Assembly (NCBI GenBank): GCA_001643675.2
Contig: LSRY02000025.1
Location: forward strand, 312,001 to 376,000
Length of the DNA stretch: 64,000 nt
Direction of reading: 5' to 3'
DNA from: Monocercomonoides exilis
Taxonomy: Eukaryota > Preaxostyla > Oxymonadida > Polymastigidae
Both the position numbers and the translations under genes were made by a program. Every line of letters begins with the position of its first letter. The stretch's first letter is position 1. This document shows, piece after piece, positions 12,601 to 26,012 of the stretch. The notes beneath the pieces are model-generated. The model saw only the letters and a list, made by a program, of their open reading frames with translations, did no database searches and was not told the origin of the DNA.

Positions 12601-15600
12601 ATGTCTTCTTGACGCAATTGAGAGAGGGCATAAGGAGGAAGAGAAGTGAAGGAAGATGAAGAGGAGGAAGAGGTTATGAAAGGGGAAGAGAATGAAGAAG
12701 AAGAAGAGGAGGAGGAGGAGGAAGAAGAATTTGAAGGCTGAGGCAATTGTGAGTGTAACAATGGAGAAGGAACAGCTGAAGGAACAGTGAAAGTCTGTTG
12801 GATGTGTTCTGATTGTGATTGAGATTGCGATTGCAGTTGACCTTGCTGACTTAGCAAATTTTGAGTATTTTGCATGTTTTGTATATTCAGCAGTGTTTGT
12901 GCCAGCATCTTCTGCCTCTGCAGCAGCATCTGCTGAACCTGCCTCCATCCGTTTTTCCTCTTCACCACAACTTTTTCATCCACATCCTTCATCTCAATGT
13001 TGCTCATACACACAATTGCATTCTCTTTGATTTCTGTGTCAAAATCGCCCACACATCTGCTCGCAAACACGTCCCACAGGCGGAAATGGCCATCCAAACC
13101 GAACGTGGCAAGGAGAGGGCCGTTGACACAGAGGAGAGAAGGAATGAAAGAGCAGAAGGTGATGCTGCGGGTGTCTGGCTTGGAAGCGAGGGGTTTTGTG
13201 ATGAAAGGAGGGGGATTGGGGGGAGAGGGGAGAGGGGAAGAAGAAGAAGAAGAAGAAGAGGAAGAGGAGGAAGTTGATAATAATGGAGACAAAGAAGAAG
13301 AAGAAGAAGAATTCGATTGAATAATCAACTGTTCCCCTCCTTTTCCTCCTGATGCTGTTGTCACATTTCGTTCCACATCCATCTTTGCACTCTCAACTTC
13401 ATTCTTTTCTGGTGTTAACCTCCTTCTCAATGGAGAACTTTTCCTTTCATTTGACTTTAATGTCATTTCCAACTGAACAAACGACAAACCAGTTAATTCT
13501 TTGCTTTGTTTTTGTGCTTGCAAATCGGATGTTTGAGATGAAATAGCTTGTTTTTCGCTTTGAGAAGAAGATCTCCAGTCAATTTTCCCTTTCTGGTTCA
13601 TTTCTTTCTCTCTTTGCTTTTCCTCTTTGTCATCTTCTTCAGCGTTTTCTTCGAAATTCCACTCTTTTCGAACTGTTTTTAATGAGCTTTCTGTTCTCAG
13701 TGGAGAATTTGCTTGTCTTTTTGAAGGAGATTCAAGGGATTGCGCAAAATTGGATGCTTGTGAAGATTCAGAGAGGAAAGAAGAAGATGATGATGTTGAT
13801 GTTGATGAAAAACCTAATGGTGAGCTTGCAGCTGAAAACGTTTGCTTCAATGGAGTTTTCGGTTTTGGCGTTGATTGAAGTGTAAACAACGATTGTGAAG
13901 AAAATGAATCATCATTAATCTTTCCTCTTTCGTTCATGATTGTCACTGAAGTTGGATTCAATGCTTTGTTTCTTTCATCCTCTTCCTTATCTCCAATATA
14001 ACATTCACCTTCATTCCCTTTTGTATTCTCTTCCACATCTTGTTCTTCTCCTTCTCCTTCCTCTTCCTCTTCCTCATTCTCTTCCTCTTCCTTTCTCCCA
14101 TCTTCCTTCTTCCCACTCCCTCCTTTGCTCTCCACCCTCTTTTCCACCCTCTTCCCCAGCCTCTTCCCTGCTGCTTTGAACGCTGACCTTGCAAAACCCG
14201 AATCCGTATTCCACAGCACAACTGTCCCATCCACCGATGCTGAAGCCAACAACGCAGGCTTCGCAAACGCCACTGAAATGACATCTGCTCCGTGTCGATG
14301 GCTCTTCAGCGAGTGAAGAAGCTTCGACGATGCACAGAAGTCCATTGCGTGTGCATTCATCTTCGCTTCTTTCTTCTTCTGCTCCTTCCAGCCGGATGGC
14401 TGCACAAACGAGTCCGGAATCTCAAAGTCGTCAAAGTTAAAACCAGAAGAAGATTCTCCGCTTTCTCCCTTTGCTGCACTGCCAAACCCCAAAAGAGACG
14501 AAGAAGCTGAAGAAGTGTAACCTCCACCTCTTCCTTTGCACTTCCTCTTCAGCATTGCCATCCTCAGTCCATCGCTAATGCCTCCACCACCACCACCTCC
14601 TCCTCCTCCTCCACTGCCACTTCCATCAATCCCTCCTCCCGCACTCGCCGACGAAAACATCGACACAATCTCCTTCCCAATCAATCTGTCGTCTTTTTCT
14701 CCGATTTTCGGGTCGATCATCGACTCAAAGCGAAAGCCAGGAGGGCGAATAGGATCATCACACATGTGCACAATACGGTTCTGTCCAACGTGGAAGATGG
14801 CTCTCTGTCCAGACGGCAATGAGCAATGAATGAGCTGATGCACCTCGCTCCGCGGCTGAGGAATCGGAAATACCTCACCCAGCACTCTCCCCGTGTGCAG
14901 GTGTGTGGTGAAGATGACTCCGTCGCAGGAGCCTGTGATGAGTCTGCGCCCACTCACATCCAGAGTGGCAGCAGAGATGACTTCTTTGTGCGGGAGCTTG
15001 TATTTGAACACGATGCGCCCATCCACATCGCGCCAGACACACACGTGCCCTTCTTTGTCGACTGTCACCACCTCAAAAAAGGCAGAGCTGTGGAGTGAGG
15101 ACACCAAGTTGCATGTGTGTGAGAGTGCGTTCTGATCAGAGAGAACAACAGGGCGCCAGCTGAACAGCCGCTGGCTGCCCATCAGAATGGCAGGGCCTGA
15201 GGCATCATTGGTTGCCTCATCAGAAGAATGCAGTGAGTTCAGACTGGTTCCAGATGAACCGATCATTTCTGAGCTATTTGTGCTTGCACCTCTTCCTACT
15301 CCTCCATTTCCTCTTCCTCCTCTTCCTCCATCTGTCAAATACCCCTTCGAACGATTCTGACTCTCGTTTCTCACAAAAGCCATGCAATTCACCATGCTCC
15401 CTGTGGCTGTGTCGATTGCACTGACAATCTGAATGCAGCTCTGCGATCGCACGTCCCACACCCTCACAGTGCAATCCAATGCCAACGACAAGAGATGGAT
15501 GGAGGATAATGATGAAGATGAGGATGCGCTTGATGTGCTTGATGTATGTGACAATGAATGTGAATCAGAAGAATTCGAATAATAATAGCTTTTCTCGTTC

Positions 15601-16998
15601 GAATTCGTTTTCTTGTTATTATTACTATTCTTCTTCCTCATCTTTCTCATCATCTCCTCCTTCTCTCCCTCTCCCTCCTCCTCCTCCTCCTGTGCACGTG
15701 AACAATCCTCAATACACGCCACAATCGGAGCTGTATGCCCTCTCAGCTCGCCAATGAATCTGAGGCTGTTCGGATTCCACAGCTTCACACACAAATCGAA
15801 GCCGGCTGTTGCGAGCTGATGGGCACGTGGGCACCAAGCAACAGTTAGCACGCCTCGGCTGTGGCCATTGGGATTGAGAAGAGGAGGAGGAGGAGAGGAA
15901 GATGAGGAGGAAGAAGAGGAGGAGGAGGAAGAAAGGAGAGGAGAAGGAAACTGGGAAGAAGAAGATAAAGTGGAAGGGGAGGTTTGAATGTTTCTGTCAG
16001 TAGAAGGAGGAGAAGAAGAGAGAGAGAAACGGGATTGCGAAAGAGGAGATGAGACATTCGCCAGAGCAGAACTAGTAACAGTTGATAAGGTTGATGGAGG
16101 CATAGGTTGCATCGATTGCATTGCTCCAATTGTTCCTTCTTCTTCTTCTTCTGCTTCTGCTTCTGCTTTTCCTCCTTTTCCTCCTTTTCCTCCTTTTCCT
16201 CCTCCTTTCCCTCCACCTTTTCCCTTCCCTCCTCCTCTCAGCCCTGACGACCCTTGCTTCCACAGTCCATTCATCTGCCCATTCGTCGCGCCAAACGACG
16301 AATTCAACTGCGAAAGATTCGCTTTCATGGCTACTTGTGATATTTTCCCTTCTCTCTCTTCCTGTGTGATGAGCGATGTATCAGGAGGAGCAGAAGGGTT
16401 TATAGCTGCAATCTCTTCAAGCGTCTCAGGATTCACAAACCGAACAGAGTTGTCCAACGAGCCAGAAACAAGGCAGCCCAGCTCAGCAATGAATTCGAGT
16501 GTGGTGATGGGTCCTGAATGGATTTTGGAGCACAAACTGCCTTCGCTTGGGCGGAAGATGCGTTTTGGGGGGTTTGATTGGTTGAAAGAGGAAGAGAGGT
16601 GAGGAGGAGGAGAAGAAGAAAGAGAGGAAAGAGGAGGGCGAGAGAAAGAGAAGGGAGAAATAGAGGAAGAGGAAGAAGAGGAAGAGGAAGAGGGGGAAAA
16701 GGAAGAAGAATAGGGATAAGATGAAATGGAAGAAAGAGTTCTGTTTGTTTGGATTGGAGATAAATCAGAAGGAGTTGATTGAGAAGAAGAAGAAGAAGAA
16801 AGAAAAGGAAAAGGAGCGATGCTGTCTTGACTTGGAGTGCGTTGATGAAGAGGATGAGGAAGAAGAGGATGATGATGATTGTGATTGAAAACAGGAGGAG
16901 AAAGAGAAGAAGAACGAGATGAAGAATCGCTTCCAGAGAATTGGACAAGAGCAATTTGAGAGGAGGGTTCAGATGGATTGTGAGAAGAAGAAGAAGAA

Positions 16999-17034
<36 letters not shown>

Positions 17035-20000
17035 GGAGAAAGAGAAGAAGAAGATGACGACGAATCTTGACTCAACCCTTCTTGTTGTTCTGTTGATGAA
17101 TTTTGATTTGAGTGAATGGCAGAAGAAGAAGAGGAGGAAGATGAAGAAGAAGGTGCAGGTGCAAAAAGTGAATTTTTGTTAGTTATTCTCAAAGAAGAGG
17201 TTGAAATCGGCTGGTTTTTGTGCTGATTGACTGGAGAATGCAATTTGTCCATTCGAAGAGAAGGAACAGAAGGATGAGTGGTTTGAAGTTTTGAGGGAGA
17301 AGAAGGAGAAGAAGAAGATGATGATGATGATGAATCTAAATCTTGTATGTTATTTGATTCAATTCCTTGTTTTCCTAATTCTTTTTCTCTTCTTTCCTCT
17401 TCTTCTTCCTCTCCAACAGATGTTAATCTATTTGATTTATTTTGCTTCATTTCCATTTCATCCATTTGAGAAGAAGGAGAAATAAATCCTTTTTCTTCAT
17501 CTTTTTCTTTGCTTTCAGATGAAATTGAAGCAGTTTCGGAATGAAGCGAACGAGGAGAAGAGAAAAGATTTCTTGGAGAGGAAGAAGAGGAAGGAGAAGG
17601 AGAAGAAGAAGCATAAGAAGAAGGAGTTGATGATGAAACAACGTTTGCATCAACTTTCTCCTCTTTCTCTTCTCCTCCTCTTCCTCTTTCTCTTCCTTCT
17701 CTTTCTCCCTCTCCTTCTCCTCTTTCTCCTTCTCTTCCTCCTCCCACTTCCTTCGCATCCATCACCTGTGGCACATTCAACATCTCCAGTTTTGATACAA
17801 ATTTTCTGTTTTCATTGAAAATTTGTGAAGTCAAAGGAGGAAGATAGAAATTCGCTTCAGACGCCCATTCTTCTCGTGTTATTCTTTTTGGGCGTTTGAT
17901 TTCGGATTGAGAACGAGAACGAGAAGAAGAAGAAGAGGAAGAGGAAGAAGGGGAAAAGCGAGAAGGAGAATAAAGAGGAGAAGGAGATGAACGAGAAGGA
18001 GATGAACGAGAAGGAGAAAGACGAGAAGGAGAATATTTGGAGATGTTTGAATGGGAAGAAGGAGTTTGAGAAAGGGAAGAGGAAGGAGAGGAAGGAGAAA
18101 AAGAGGAAGAGGAGGAAGAAGAGGAAGAAGAAGAGGAAGAGGAAGAGGAAGAATAAGTTGAATAGTTGAAATTATATCCATCTGGATTATTATTATTATT
18201 ATTAGCATTTCTCATGTCCTTCCTCATCTTCCCTTTCTTTGCCATTGGCGAAGAAGAAGAAGAAGAAGAAGAAGCTAAATATTTTGCTCCTTGTCTTCTT
18301 AGCAAATCCAAAATTGACACATTGGCTGAAGCAGAAGAGGAATCACCAAGAGAAGAAGAAGAAGAGAAAGAAGAAGAAGAGGAGGAGGAGGAAGAAGAAG
18401 AAGAAGAAATTGTTTGTTGAAGTAATTTTCGTTCTATTCTGTCAGTAAGCAAGCCATCATATTCGATTTTGGAGGCAAAATGAAGTTTGCGAGGAGAAGA
18501 GGAGAAGGAAGAGGAGGAAGAAGAGGCATAGAAAGAAGAAGAGGAGAAAGAGGAAAATTTATTGGAAGTGGAAGGATCAGTGGTTTTTGAGCGGAAACGA
18601 GGTGGTTGAGGAGAAGGAGAAGAGGAAGAAAGAGAAAAAGAAGAGGAGGAAAAAGAAGAAGGATAATAAAAAGTGGAGGAATATGAAGAAGAAGAAGGGA
18701 ATGAAGAAGAAGAAACAATTGTGATTGGAATGTTTACTTCTGTTTTGTTTTTTGAAGCATTTTCTGTTCGGATAGGAGAAGAAAGAGAAGAAAGAGAAGA
18801 AGAAGAAGAAGAAGAAGAAGAAGAAGAAGAAGGTGTTGTAACATCAAACCTTCCACTTCTATTTCCTTCTCCTTTCCCTCCTTCTCTTTCTCCTTCTCTT
18901 CTTTCTCCTTCTTCATCTTCCTTCTCTTCCTTCTCCTTCTCCTTCTTCTCCTCCAGTCCTCCAAACAGCGTTTCCTCATCCGCAGCTGGTGTCAGCATTG
19001 CGCTTCTTCCCAGCGTTGACTGCTGAATCTGCCCAATCCAGTTCATTTCTCCTCTTTTCTTCTCTTGCAAGTCCTTTCTCGGCATCGGCTCCTTCCCGAA
19101 AATCGCAAAAAGCGACGCTTCTTGCCGGCAGAGGGCGAAATCTGTGACTCTTCTCACGATTTCCTTTGTCAGGGCAACCACTTCGATTTCTCCGCTGTGC
19201 TCGCCAATGCAGAGGAGGGGGTGGGAGGAGGCAAGAGGAGGGGTGGAGCGGAGCTGGGGGAGAGGGAGAGGGAGAGAGAAGGGAAAACGGTTAGATTGAG
19301 AGTGAAGGGGAAGGTGAGAGTGAAGAGGGGAAGAGAGAGGGTGAGGAAGGAAGGAGGAAGAAGTGGAAGATGAGGAGGAGGACGAGGAGGAGGAAGAAGA
19401 AGGATAGAGAGAAAGAGAAGACATGCTATTTGTGCTGCTTGCGCGTTGGTGGAGCGAAAAACGAGAGGAGAAAGGAGAAGGTGTGCTAGTTCCTGTGTTA
19501 ATTTCTCTGGAGGTGGCAGGAGAAGAAGAATAAGGAGAGGAATAAACAGATGAGTAAGCAGAAGAAGAAGAAGAAGAAGAAAAAGTTGCAGTATTTCCTT
19601 CTCCTTGTCCAATATTCATCATCTTCTCCTTCATCTCCTTCATCTCTTTATTCTTCACTGCCTCATCCGCTCTAATCACCGATGGATTTGCTGTCACATT
19701 CCCCAGACAAGACAGAGGCACACAGCACATTGCAGTGGGAGCTGAGCTCAAATTCTTCAATTGTCCAACTGCTTTGAAGGAAGGCACCTCATAAAATGTC
19801 ACATGGCCATCACTCGAACCAACTGCGATGAAGGTGGAGGAAGGGAGAGAAAGAGAGAGAGGAAGAGGAAGAGGAAGATTAGAATTTTGCTTCTTTTTTT
19901 GTTTTTCTGATTCTGATTCTGATTCTGAGTCTTCTTCTTCTTCTTCCTCCTCCTCTTTTCCATCTTTGTCATCTTTTCCCTCTCCTTTCTCTTTCTTTTC

Positions 20001-21642
20001 TTTCTTTTCCCCTTCTTCCTTCTTCTCTTTCTTCTCCCTCTTTTCCTTTTCCTCTTTCTTCTCCTTCTCCTTCTTCTTCTTCCCTCCTCTCCCCTTCCTC
20101 TTCCCCGTGGCCTCTGCCAATGCTGCCATTTGCATCTCCTTCATCTTCCTCTTCTCTTCTGCTCGTATCAGCTCCTCCTTCGAAATCAGAGGGGGAAGAA
20201 GACACATACACGTTACCCACAAAGAATGTGTTTTTTCGACTGCTTTGACACATCTTTTTGCGCCTTCCAGCTGAGATTCAGCATCTGGTGGATGAGAAGA
20301 GGAAGAGGAGGAGGAAGAGCTTTTGCGGTGGAAGGATTTGGAGGAAGAAGAAGAAAATGATGATGATGAAGGAGAAAGAGGAGAAAGAGAAGAAAGAGAA
20401 GAAGAAGAAGAAGAAGAAGAAGAAGAAGATTTAATTGAAAGAGAAGCATTGCCTTTGGCAGCGGTGCTGGCAGTGTCAGAAATGTGATGTTTTGAGCATC
20501 GCTTTAAAATGAATGTGTCTGCTTTTGTTTTGCAGTGTGGAATGATTGAAAGGTTGTCGTCTTCTTCTTTATCATTATCATTATTTTCTTTTTTTTCTTT
20601 GATATTTTTGCTATTGTTATTGTTTTCTTCTTTCTGTTTAGTAGCTAATGCTGATGATGTTGATGCCGTTGTGGCCTCCGCCTTCGAATTAACCTCATGC
20701 TGACTCAAAGACTCACCTGCTTTCAAGTTCTGGCTCTGCAAACTTGGCAATTTTTCCGAGCCTTCGTCCCTTTCAGAGGAAGAGCCAAACGCCTTTCCCA
20801 GGATTCGATCCAGCTGCCGTGCGCGCAGCCTTTTTTTTTCTGCTTCTGCGTCGAGTGGCTTGTCGTTCGCCCATTCTCTTGTGGCTTCCATGAGCGAGGC
20901 CTCTTTCATTCGCACCTTGTGGAGAGGGTCTTTGGTGACGATGAGCTGAAACAGCTCTGTTTTGGCTGTGTGGTCGATCGTTTGCAGAGGTGTCGAAAAA
21001 GATGGGTCCCAAACTTTCAGAAGGCCATCGTTTGCAGTTGATATAAACATTTTGAAGTTTGGGATGGAAAGAATCGCAGTAATCGATTCATCATGAAGCT
21101 GTAAATACGATGATGCATGCGCAAGGTACTCTGGATCTGCTCGATATAGGGACTCTTTTCGTTCAGAACCAATTCCAGATAACTTTATTTGTGCAATAAA
21201 GTATGATGCAAAATCATCCCATCCGACTAAAAAAAAAATAAATCAACATAATATTTTGGTGGAAAAATAGATTGAGAAAGAGAAAGAAAGAAAGAAAAGC
21301 TGCACATGCGTTGTTAAGTGATATAAAAATTTAAACCTTGCCCAATGCATTCTGCATCAATTTTTCGATATAAAAGAGCAATATCATTTTCTGAAAGTTT
21401 ATCCTTTCCCAAAACTGTTTCCACTGCTTCCACAAACTTATTAATCAGAAATAAAAATTCAATTTAGGAAATTAATTCAATTATATTTTTGCACAAACTT
21501 GAAATTCTGAAAGTCCATATGAATTATTTCTTGTTGTTACAGATTGAAACTGATTTTGAAGCGACTTTAACTCGGAAAATTGAAATAAATCATTTAAATT
21601 GATTTCGGTAATTTGACGAGCAGTGAGCTCGCATGACTCCAT
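9606..21642 (-). CDS. Giant EF-hand plus WD40-repeat protein (WDR49/WDR64/EFCAB8-like) with poly-serine expansions
   Basis: Three exons: 21499-21642, 21337-21436 and 9606-21226, phases consistent, 3954 residues. Start MESCELTARQ; an in-frame ATG 13 codons upstream is possible. Residues about 20-105 form an EF-hand-like pair ending KIDAECIGQVGWDDF, directly followed by WD40 units, the arrangement of WDR49/WDR64-type proteins. WD-like motifs: DGLLKVWD (about 148), SSDGHVTFYE (550), SLDNSVRFV (1670), GFDLCVKLW (1890), LDCTVRVWD (2003), EGHVCVWRD (2140), VDGTVVLWN (2417), LDGHFRLWD (2793). Between the blades lie long serine runs coded by TCT/TCC repeats, plus short Gly, Asn, Thr and Glu/Lys tracts. 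The propellers probably fold while the serine stretches stay disordered. Related animal proteins are often ciliary or flagellar; that role here is inference. The closing region (to LMDYSVESK) has no recognised domain. About 11.6 kb without an intron, three to four times the usual family length. It is divergent from the kinase at 21842. Confidence 0.85.
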
Positions 21643-21841
21643 GAAAAAAGACAAACAAAAAATACAACTATTGTTGTTCAATTATTAATATGGGAATATA
21701 TTTTTCTAGGTGATGGAGTGCACAATGAAAAAAACAATGAAACAGAAATAAATATATCTTCAAAAATCATTTTTCTTTTCAAAAACAATGTATTAATGGT
21801 ATTGATCGTACAAGAGCTATTTGTTGCTGTAATTGTCTGAA

Positions 21842-23020
21842 ATGTCTCGTTTACCAAAACTGGTTGAAGGTTGTTATTAAAAGATTATTTAAATTGTTTT
21901 GTTATCATACAGTTGCAAATGTGTTTTCGTTTTTTTAGGTGTTCCATCAAATCTCACTGAAAACTTTGAAATTTTGGAGTTACTTGGAGAAGGGCATTTT
22001 GCCAAAGTGAGAAAGGCCAGACACAAGGCATCGGGAAAATATGTTGCTATTAAATTTATTGACAAGAGGCAGATAATTTCGGATCCACATCAACTTATAT
22101 CTCTTTTCTCAGAGATCAATATCATGAAAAGCTTGAAGCACGTTTGCATCACCTTTGTTGGACTTTTTTTATGAACAGCATTTTTTTGGAATAAATTTAT
22201 TGTTATAAAATTTTGCAGCCACATATAATTAGACTTCTTGATGTTTACGAAACAGATGATAAATTGTGCCTTATAACTGAGCTTGCAACTGGTGGAGAAC
22301 TTTTTGATAAAATTGTTGATCGTGGCTCATATTCCGAGAGAGACGCTTCGTTGTTGATGCTTTCTTTATTCAACGCATTGAGGTATTTGCATTCAAAGAA
22401 TATTGCTCATCGAGATTTGAAGGTTTGCCAACCAAATTAAGATCATTATTTATCGTTTGTTTAACACCTGAAAACTTATTTTCTAATTTTAGCCGGAGAA
22501 TATTCTTTATGAATCCGATGCTCCGACAGCAGCTGTAAAAATAACTGATTTTGGACTTTCAAAGGTTGTTGATAAAAAGAAAATGATGCAAACGTGTTGT
22601 GGGACACCTGGATATGTTGCTCCTGAGGTGCTGACGTTTGCTGGATATGGACCAGAGGTGGACTTGTGGTCTATGGGTGTTCTTATGTATGTTCTTCTAT
22701 GCGGATTTCCTCCATTTTACGATGAAAATGATGCTGCACTATTTGCGCAGATTCAGTCGGGAAAATATGAGTTTATTTCTCCGTACTGGGACACCATCAG
22801 CGCGGAGGCGAAGGATCTGATATCCAAACTGCTTGTTGTGGATCCGAAAAAGAGGCTAACAGCCGAGCAAGCTGTTTCTCATCCGTGGTTTTCTGTTGCA
22901 CTTCCTACTCACAAATTGGATGCAGCACACCAAAAACTGACTGAAGCAAGATCAAAAAGAAGATTTAAGGCAGCGGGGATGGCAGTAATTATTGGAAGCT
23001 CGCTGAAAAGAGATTCGTAA
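21842..23020 (+). CDS. CaM-kinase-like serine/threonine protein kinase
   Basis: Four exons (21842-21869, 21939-22141, 22219-22422, 22493-23020), 320 residues, phases consistent. The first exon MSRLPKLVEG joins VPSNLTENFEIL. All kinase hallmarks are present: glycine loop LGEGHFAKV, VAIKF lysine, HRDLKPEN catalytic loop (split by an intron after the Lys codon), DFGLSK, GTPGYVAPE, DLWSMGVLMY and the closing HPWF. The tail after the domain contains RSKRRFKAAGMAVI, like the autoinhibitory/calmodulin-binding helix of CaMK I/II. It would phosphorylate Ser/Thr substrates under Ca2+/calmodulin control; regulation is inferred from the tail alone. No association domain follows, so it is CaMK-I-sized. 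Donors are GTTGTT, GTTTGC and GTTTGC. It lies 199 bp from, and divergent to, the WD40 gene. Confidence 0.92.
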
Positions 23021-24030
23021 GTGGTTGAGATCTGATAGAAGAAGAGAGAGTTGGTTTTGGGGGAAGAGAAGATGAGCAAATGAGGAGGGAAATGAAGGGA
23101 AGAAGGGAAAGGGTGGGAAATGAGAAGGAGGAGTACTTCAAACGAAAATATTGAAAGTTGATGGGGGAAATTGGGAGAAAGAAGTAATTTATTTTGCTGA
23201 TTTATTCCAGGTGTTGTATTTTACTGTATCTTGTGTATGTAAGTAAATGATTATAAGAAAAAAATTGGCAGAAAGTTAAATATCTGCACATGGTTGAGCT
23301 CAATGTGAATGGCAAGGCATTTTTTTTGAAAGTCATTTTTTGGAGTTTTGCAGAAAGGAAATTTCATAAAAAATAGTGATAGAAGAAGGATGACTGTCTC
23401 TGAGATACATTTGAAGCATATATAATTATGCAAACTGAATTTGATTTTAAATGTTTAGTTTGTAAAGTTGTATTTGCCTTTATATACGCAGACTCTTTGT
23501 TCAGGTTTTCATCATTTGTAAAGCCGAATAAAAGAGGAGATATTCTTTCTCAAATGTTTTTTTTATAATTATTATTTATTTATCTTAAATGAAGGGAAAT
23601 TTTCCAAGAAAATATCTTTCTATTTTTATTTTAACTTTCTTTTTTTGCACTTCATGATATGTTGTTTACAATTTTGTTTTATTTTTTCTATTTTTTTATT
23701 ACACGCTTGTTTGGATTTTTGATGATTTTTCTTTTTATTTGATATTCGTCTGTTTCAAAGTGAATGCATTTTATCTAATTCAACATTTAAGGCGAATGTT
23801 TTGTTAAAGGGAATAATCTGGTATTATTTCATGATTTATCAAGTCTTTGCAAAGTTTTTCTTAAAGATTATCAATTTATCTTTCTTGGCATTCAACTTTT
23901 CTTTCATTTTTGATTAATCATTACAATTTCTAACATTTTGTCATTTTCATCTTTTCTGAAATTGTGTATACAATCATTTCATATCTTTTCACTCTTCAAA
24001 ATAAATTTAATAATTTGCTTCTCTTTTCTT

Positions 24031-24087
<57 letters not shown>

Positions 24088-24878
24088 ATTTTTATATTTA
24101 TAAGGCATGTTGGAACAAGTCAGAATCATTTCGAAAAGAGAAAAAATTTATTTGAAGAACTGCTATTCAAAGTTGTACTGAGATTTTTATGCTTTTTTGA
24201 AAAAAAAAAACCATAATTTATAACAAACTTATTCTTCTTTCGTTGGAAAATTTTTATTTGAATAATTACTTTTGTTAAATTTACAAAATTATGAATCATA
24301 TCAGATTTTAATGGAATTTCTGTTTCATCTCATAAAATTTGGCGGCAAAGGTAATGAAAACATTGAAAAGGATTTATTTCCATTTCTGCATAATTTTGAA
24401 AATAGGAACATAATTTTGTTTAAGAATTGATATTTGTTCACTAAAAATTGCAAAGAAGAATAACTTCAATTCAAAGTCGAATATTATCATTCGAAATCGA
24501 AAGAGTGACACAAAGTCATTATATTGGACATACCAAAATTCCGTTTTTTTTCTTTCCATGTGAAATATTATCCGTTTAAATGATAGCATAAAAATATTGA
24601 AAAGCGCGCACACATGTGTGATTCGTCAGAGAAAAAATATCAAATAATGTATCAATTATTTGCATTATGTGTGTGATCAAAAAATGTTTCAGTGAAATAC
24701 AAAATGATGAGAGGAAAAAATATTTAGTCTTTGACAAGTTAATCACATTTTTAAACGAAGGTCGAGCTTAGGAATGGTTTTTCAAAAGAGTTCTGAGAGA
24801 AAAACATCAACAATGCAGAATCCAGTGATAAGAGTTGAAACTGGAAAATGAAAGAGAAAAGTGTCAATATTGGAATAG
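23021..24878. other. AT-rich intergenic DNA downstream of the kinase
   Basis: About 1.86 kb with no supported gene. It includes a purine-rich stretch just after the kinase stop and the 51-base A run described separately. Confidence 0.6.
24035..24085. repeat. A51 homopolymer
   Basis: An uninterrupted run of 51 A. It could be a reverse-transcribed poly(A) footprint, but no retroelement reading frame or target duplication is seen beside it. Confidence 0.9.
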
Positions 24879-25753
24879 TTGAAAGTGTGTAACAAAAAGA
24901 TCAGTATTCAAAGACACAATATAAACAAAATCGAAGATCGGAATAGAATGATTTATATTAATCATATAACTGTTGGAAATCGGAATTTCGACAAAGAATT
25001 TTCACATTATGATAGGAGTGCATTTTGTGGTTATGAACTATTGGAGAAGTGTTTTGAGATGTGCCTGTACGGATCTTTTAAGTATGGATTCAATTGTATT
25101 CTGCGAAGAAGGAAAGATAGTGGAGATTGATGAATGTGTGTGGAGAAGGAGAAAATACAGAAAAGTCGTCAGTAAATTGAAAATAAGGATCTTCGACGAT
25201 ATATAAAGAACGGATGACTCATCAGGAATATCAAATCAGAGTATTTGTCGAGTGCCAAATCGTTCTGCAAATACTCTCATTCCTCTCAAAAAAAATCTCA
25301 CATTCTCCTGTTAACAACTGAAATGAGTGAGGAGTGGAATGCATATTCTTTTTTGAGTTCAGTTAGCCACAATCATATGACAGTGTGCCACAAAGAACAT
25401 AATGTGTTTCCTCTCACTCGGACTTGCGCAAATACAATAGAAGGAATGCAATGACATATGAGAGGTTTTTATTCATACACGGAGTGAGAGAAAGATATAT
25501 CGGAGATTATTTGGTTTTTTGGATTGTAAAAAACACGCTTGGATTTCTGTCCGAAAAAGTGGAGTGTTTTAATGTTAATTGGAAAAAAAAATACAAAATA
25601 GAAAATGAGGAAATAGAAAATGAAGATGAAAATTTCACAGAAATGGATAAAATTGCAAATGAAGAATTCTTATATGGGGAATCCGATGAAGTGAGCAGTA
25701 GCCTATGTGTTTTCAATGGAACTAATTCAACAGAATGGACAAATGGTGAATAG
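24879..25753 (+). pseudogene. Degenerate protein gene with several frameshifts
   Basis: Protein-like sequence hops between all three plus frames: FCGYELLEKCFEMCLYGSF in one (to about 25078), then FCEEGKIVEIDECVWRRRKY in a second (to 25203), then KERMTHQEYQIRVFVECQIV in the third (25206-25319), then AYSFLSSVSHNHMTVCHKEH (to 25452), and finally a 25424-25753 frame ending in an acidic region. Each piece has protein-like composition and the pieces abut or overlap at the switch points, which fits a once continuous gene that has decayed. The family is not recognised with certainty. A spliced gene is less likely because GT/AG signals do not sit at the switches. Confidence 0.5.
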
Positions 25754-26012
25754 AATATTTTTTTTTGAGTCTTTTTCCCCTTTTGAAAAAAATAATGTCA
25801 ACCACAATCTAAATAATTTGTTTAAAATTTTGATTCATTTGAAAAGATATTTATCGCTTTGAAATATTTAAAAATGATACAATATTTTTTATTACCAATA
25901 GAAATAACAACTTCAATTGTCATTTTGTCGTATCTGAAATAATGTCAATTTGCAGAAAAAACAGCAAACGAAATCGATAAACTTTCAATCGAAATCAAAA
26001 ACATTAAAATAT

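Noticed and set aside
16982-17040. CRISPR-like or minisatellite array
   Set aside because: These are plain trinucleotide repeats (GAA/GAT) inside a coding exon, without unique spacers.
10492-20274. Many short plus-strand Glu/Lys frames opposite the WD40 gene
   Set aside because: They are mirror readings of serine codon repeats, short and interrupted, while the opposite strand is open for 3814 codons with WD40 motifs.
24035-24085. Retrotransposon poly(A) tail
   Set aside because: No reverse transcriptase frame, target duplication or SINE-like body was found next to the A51 run.
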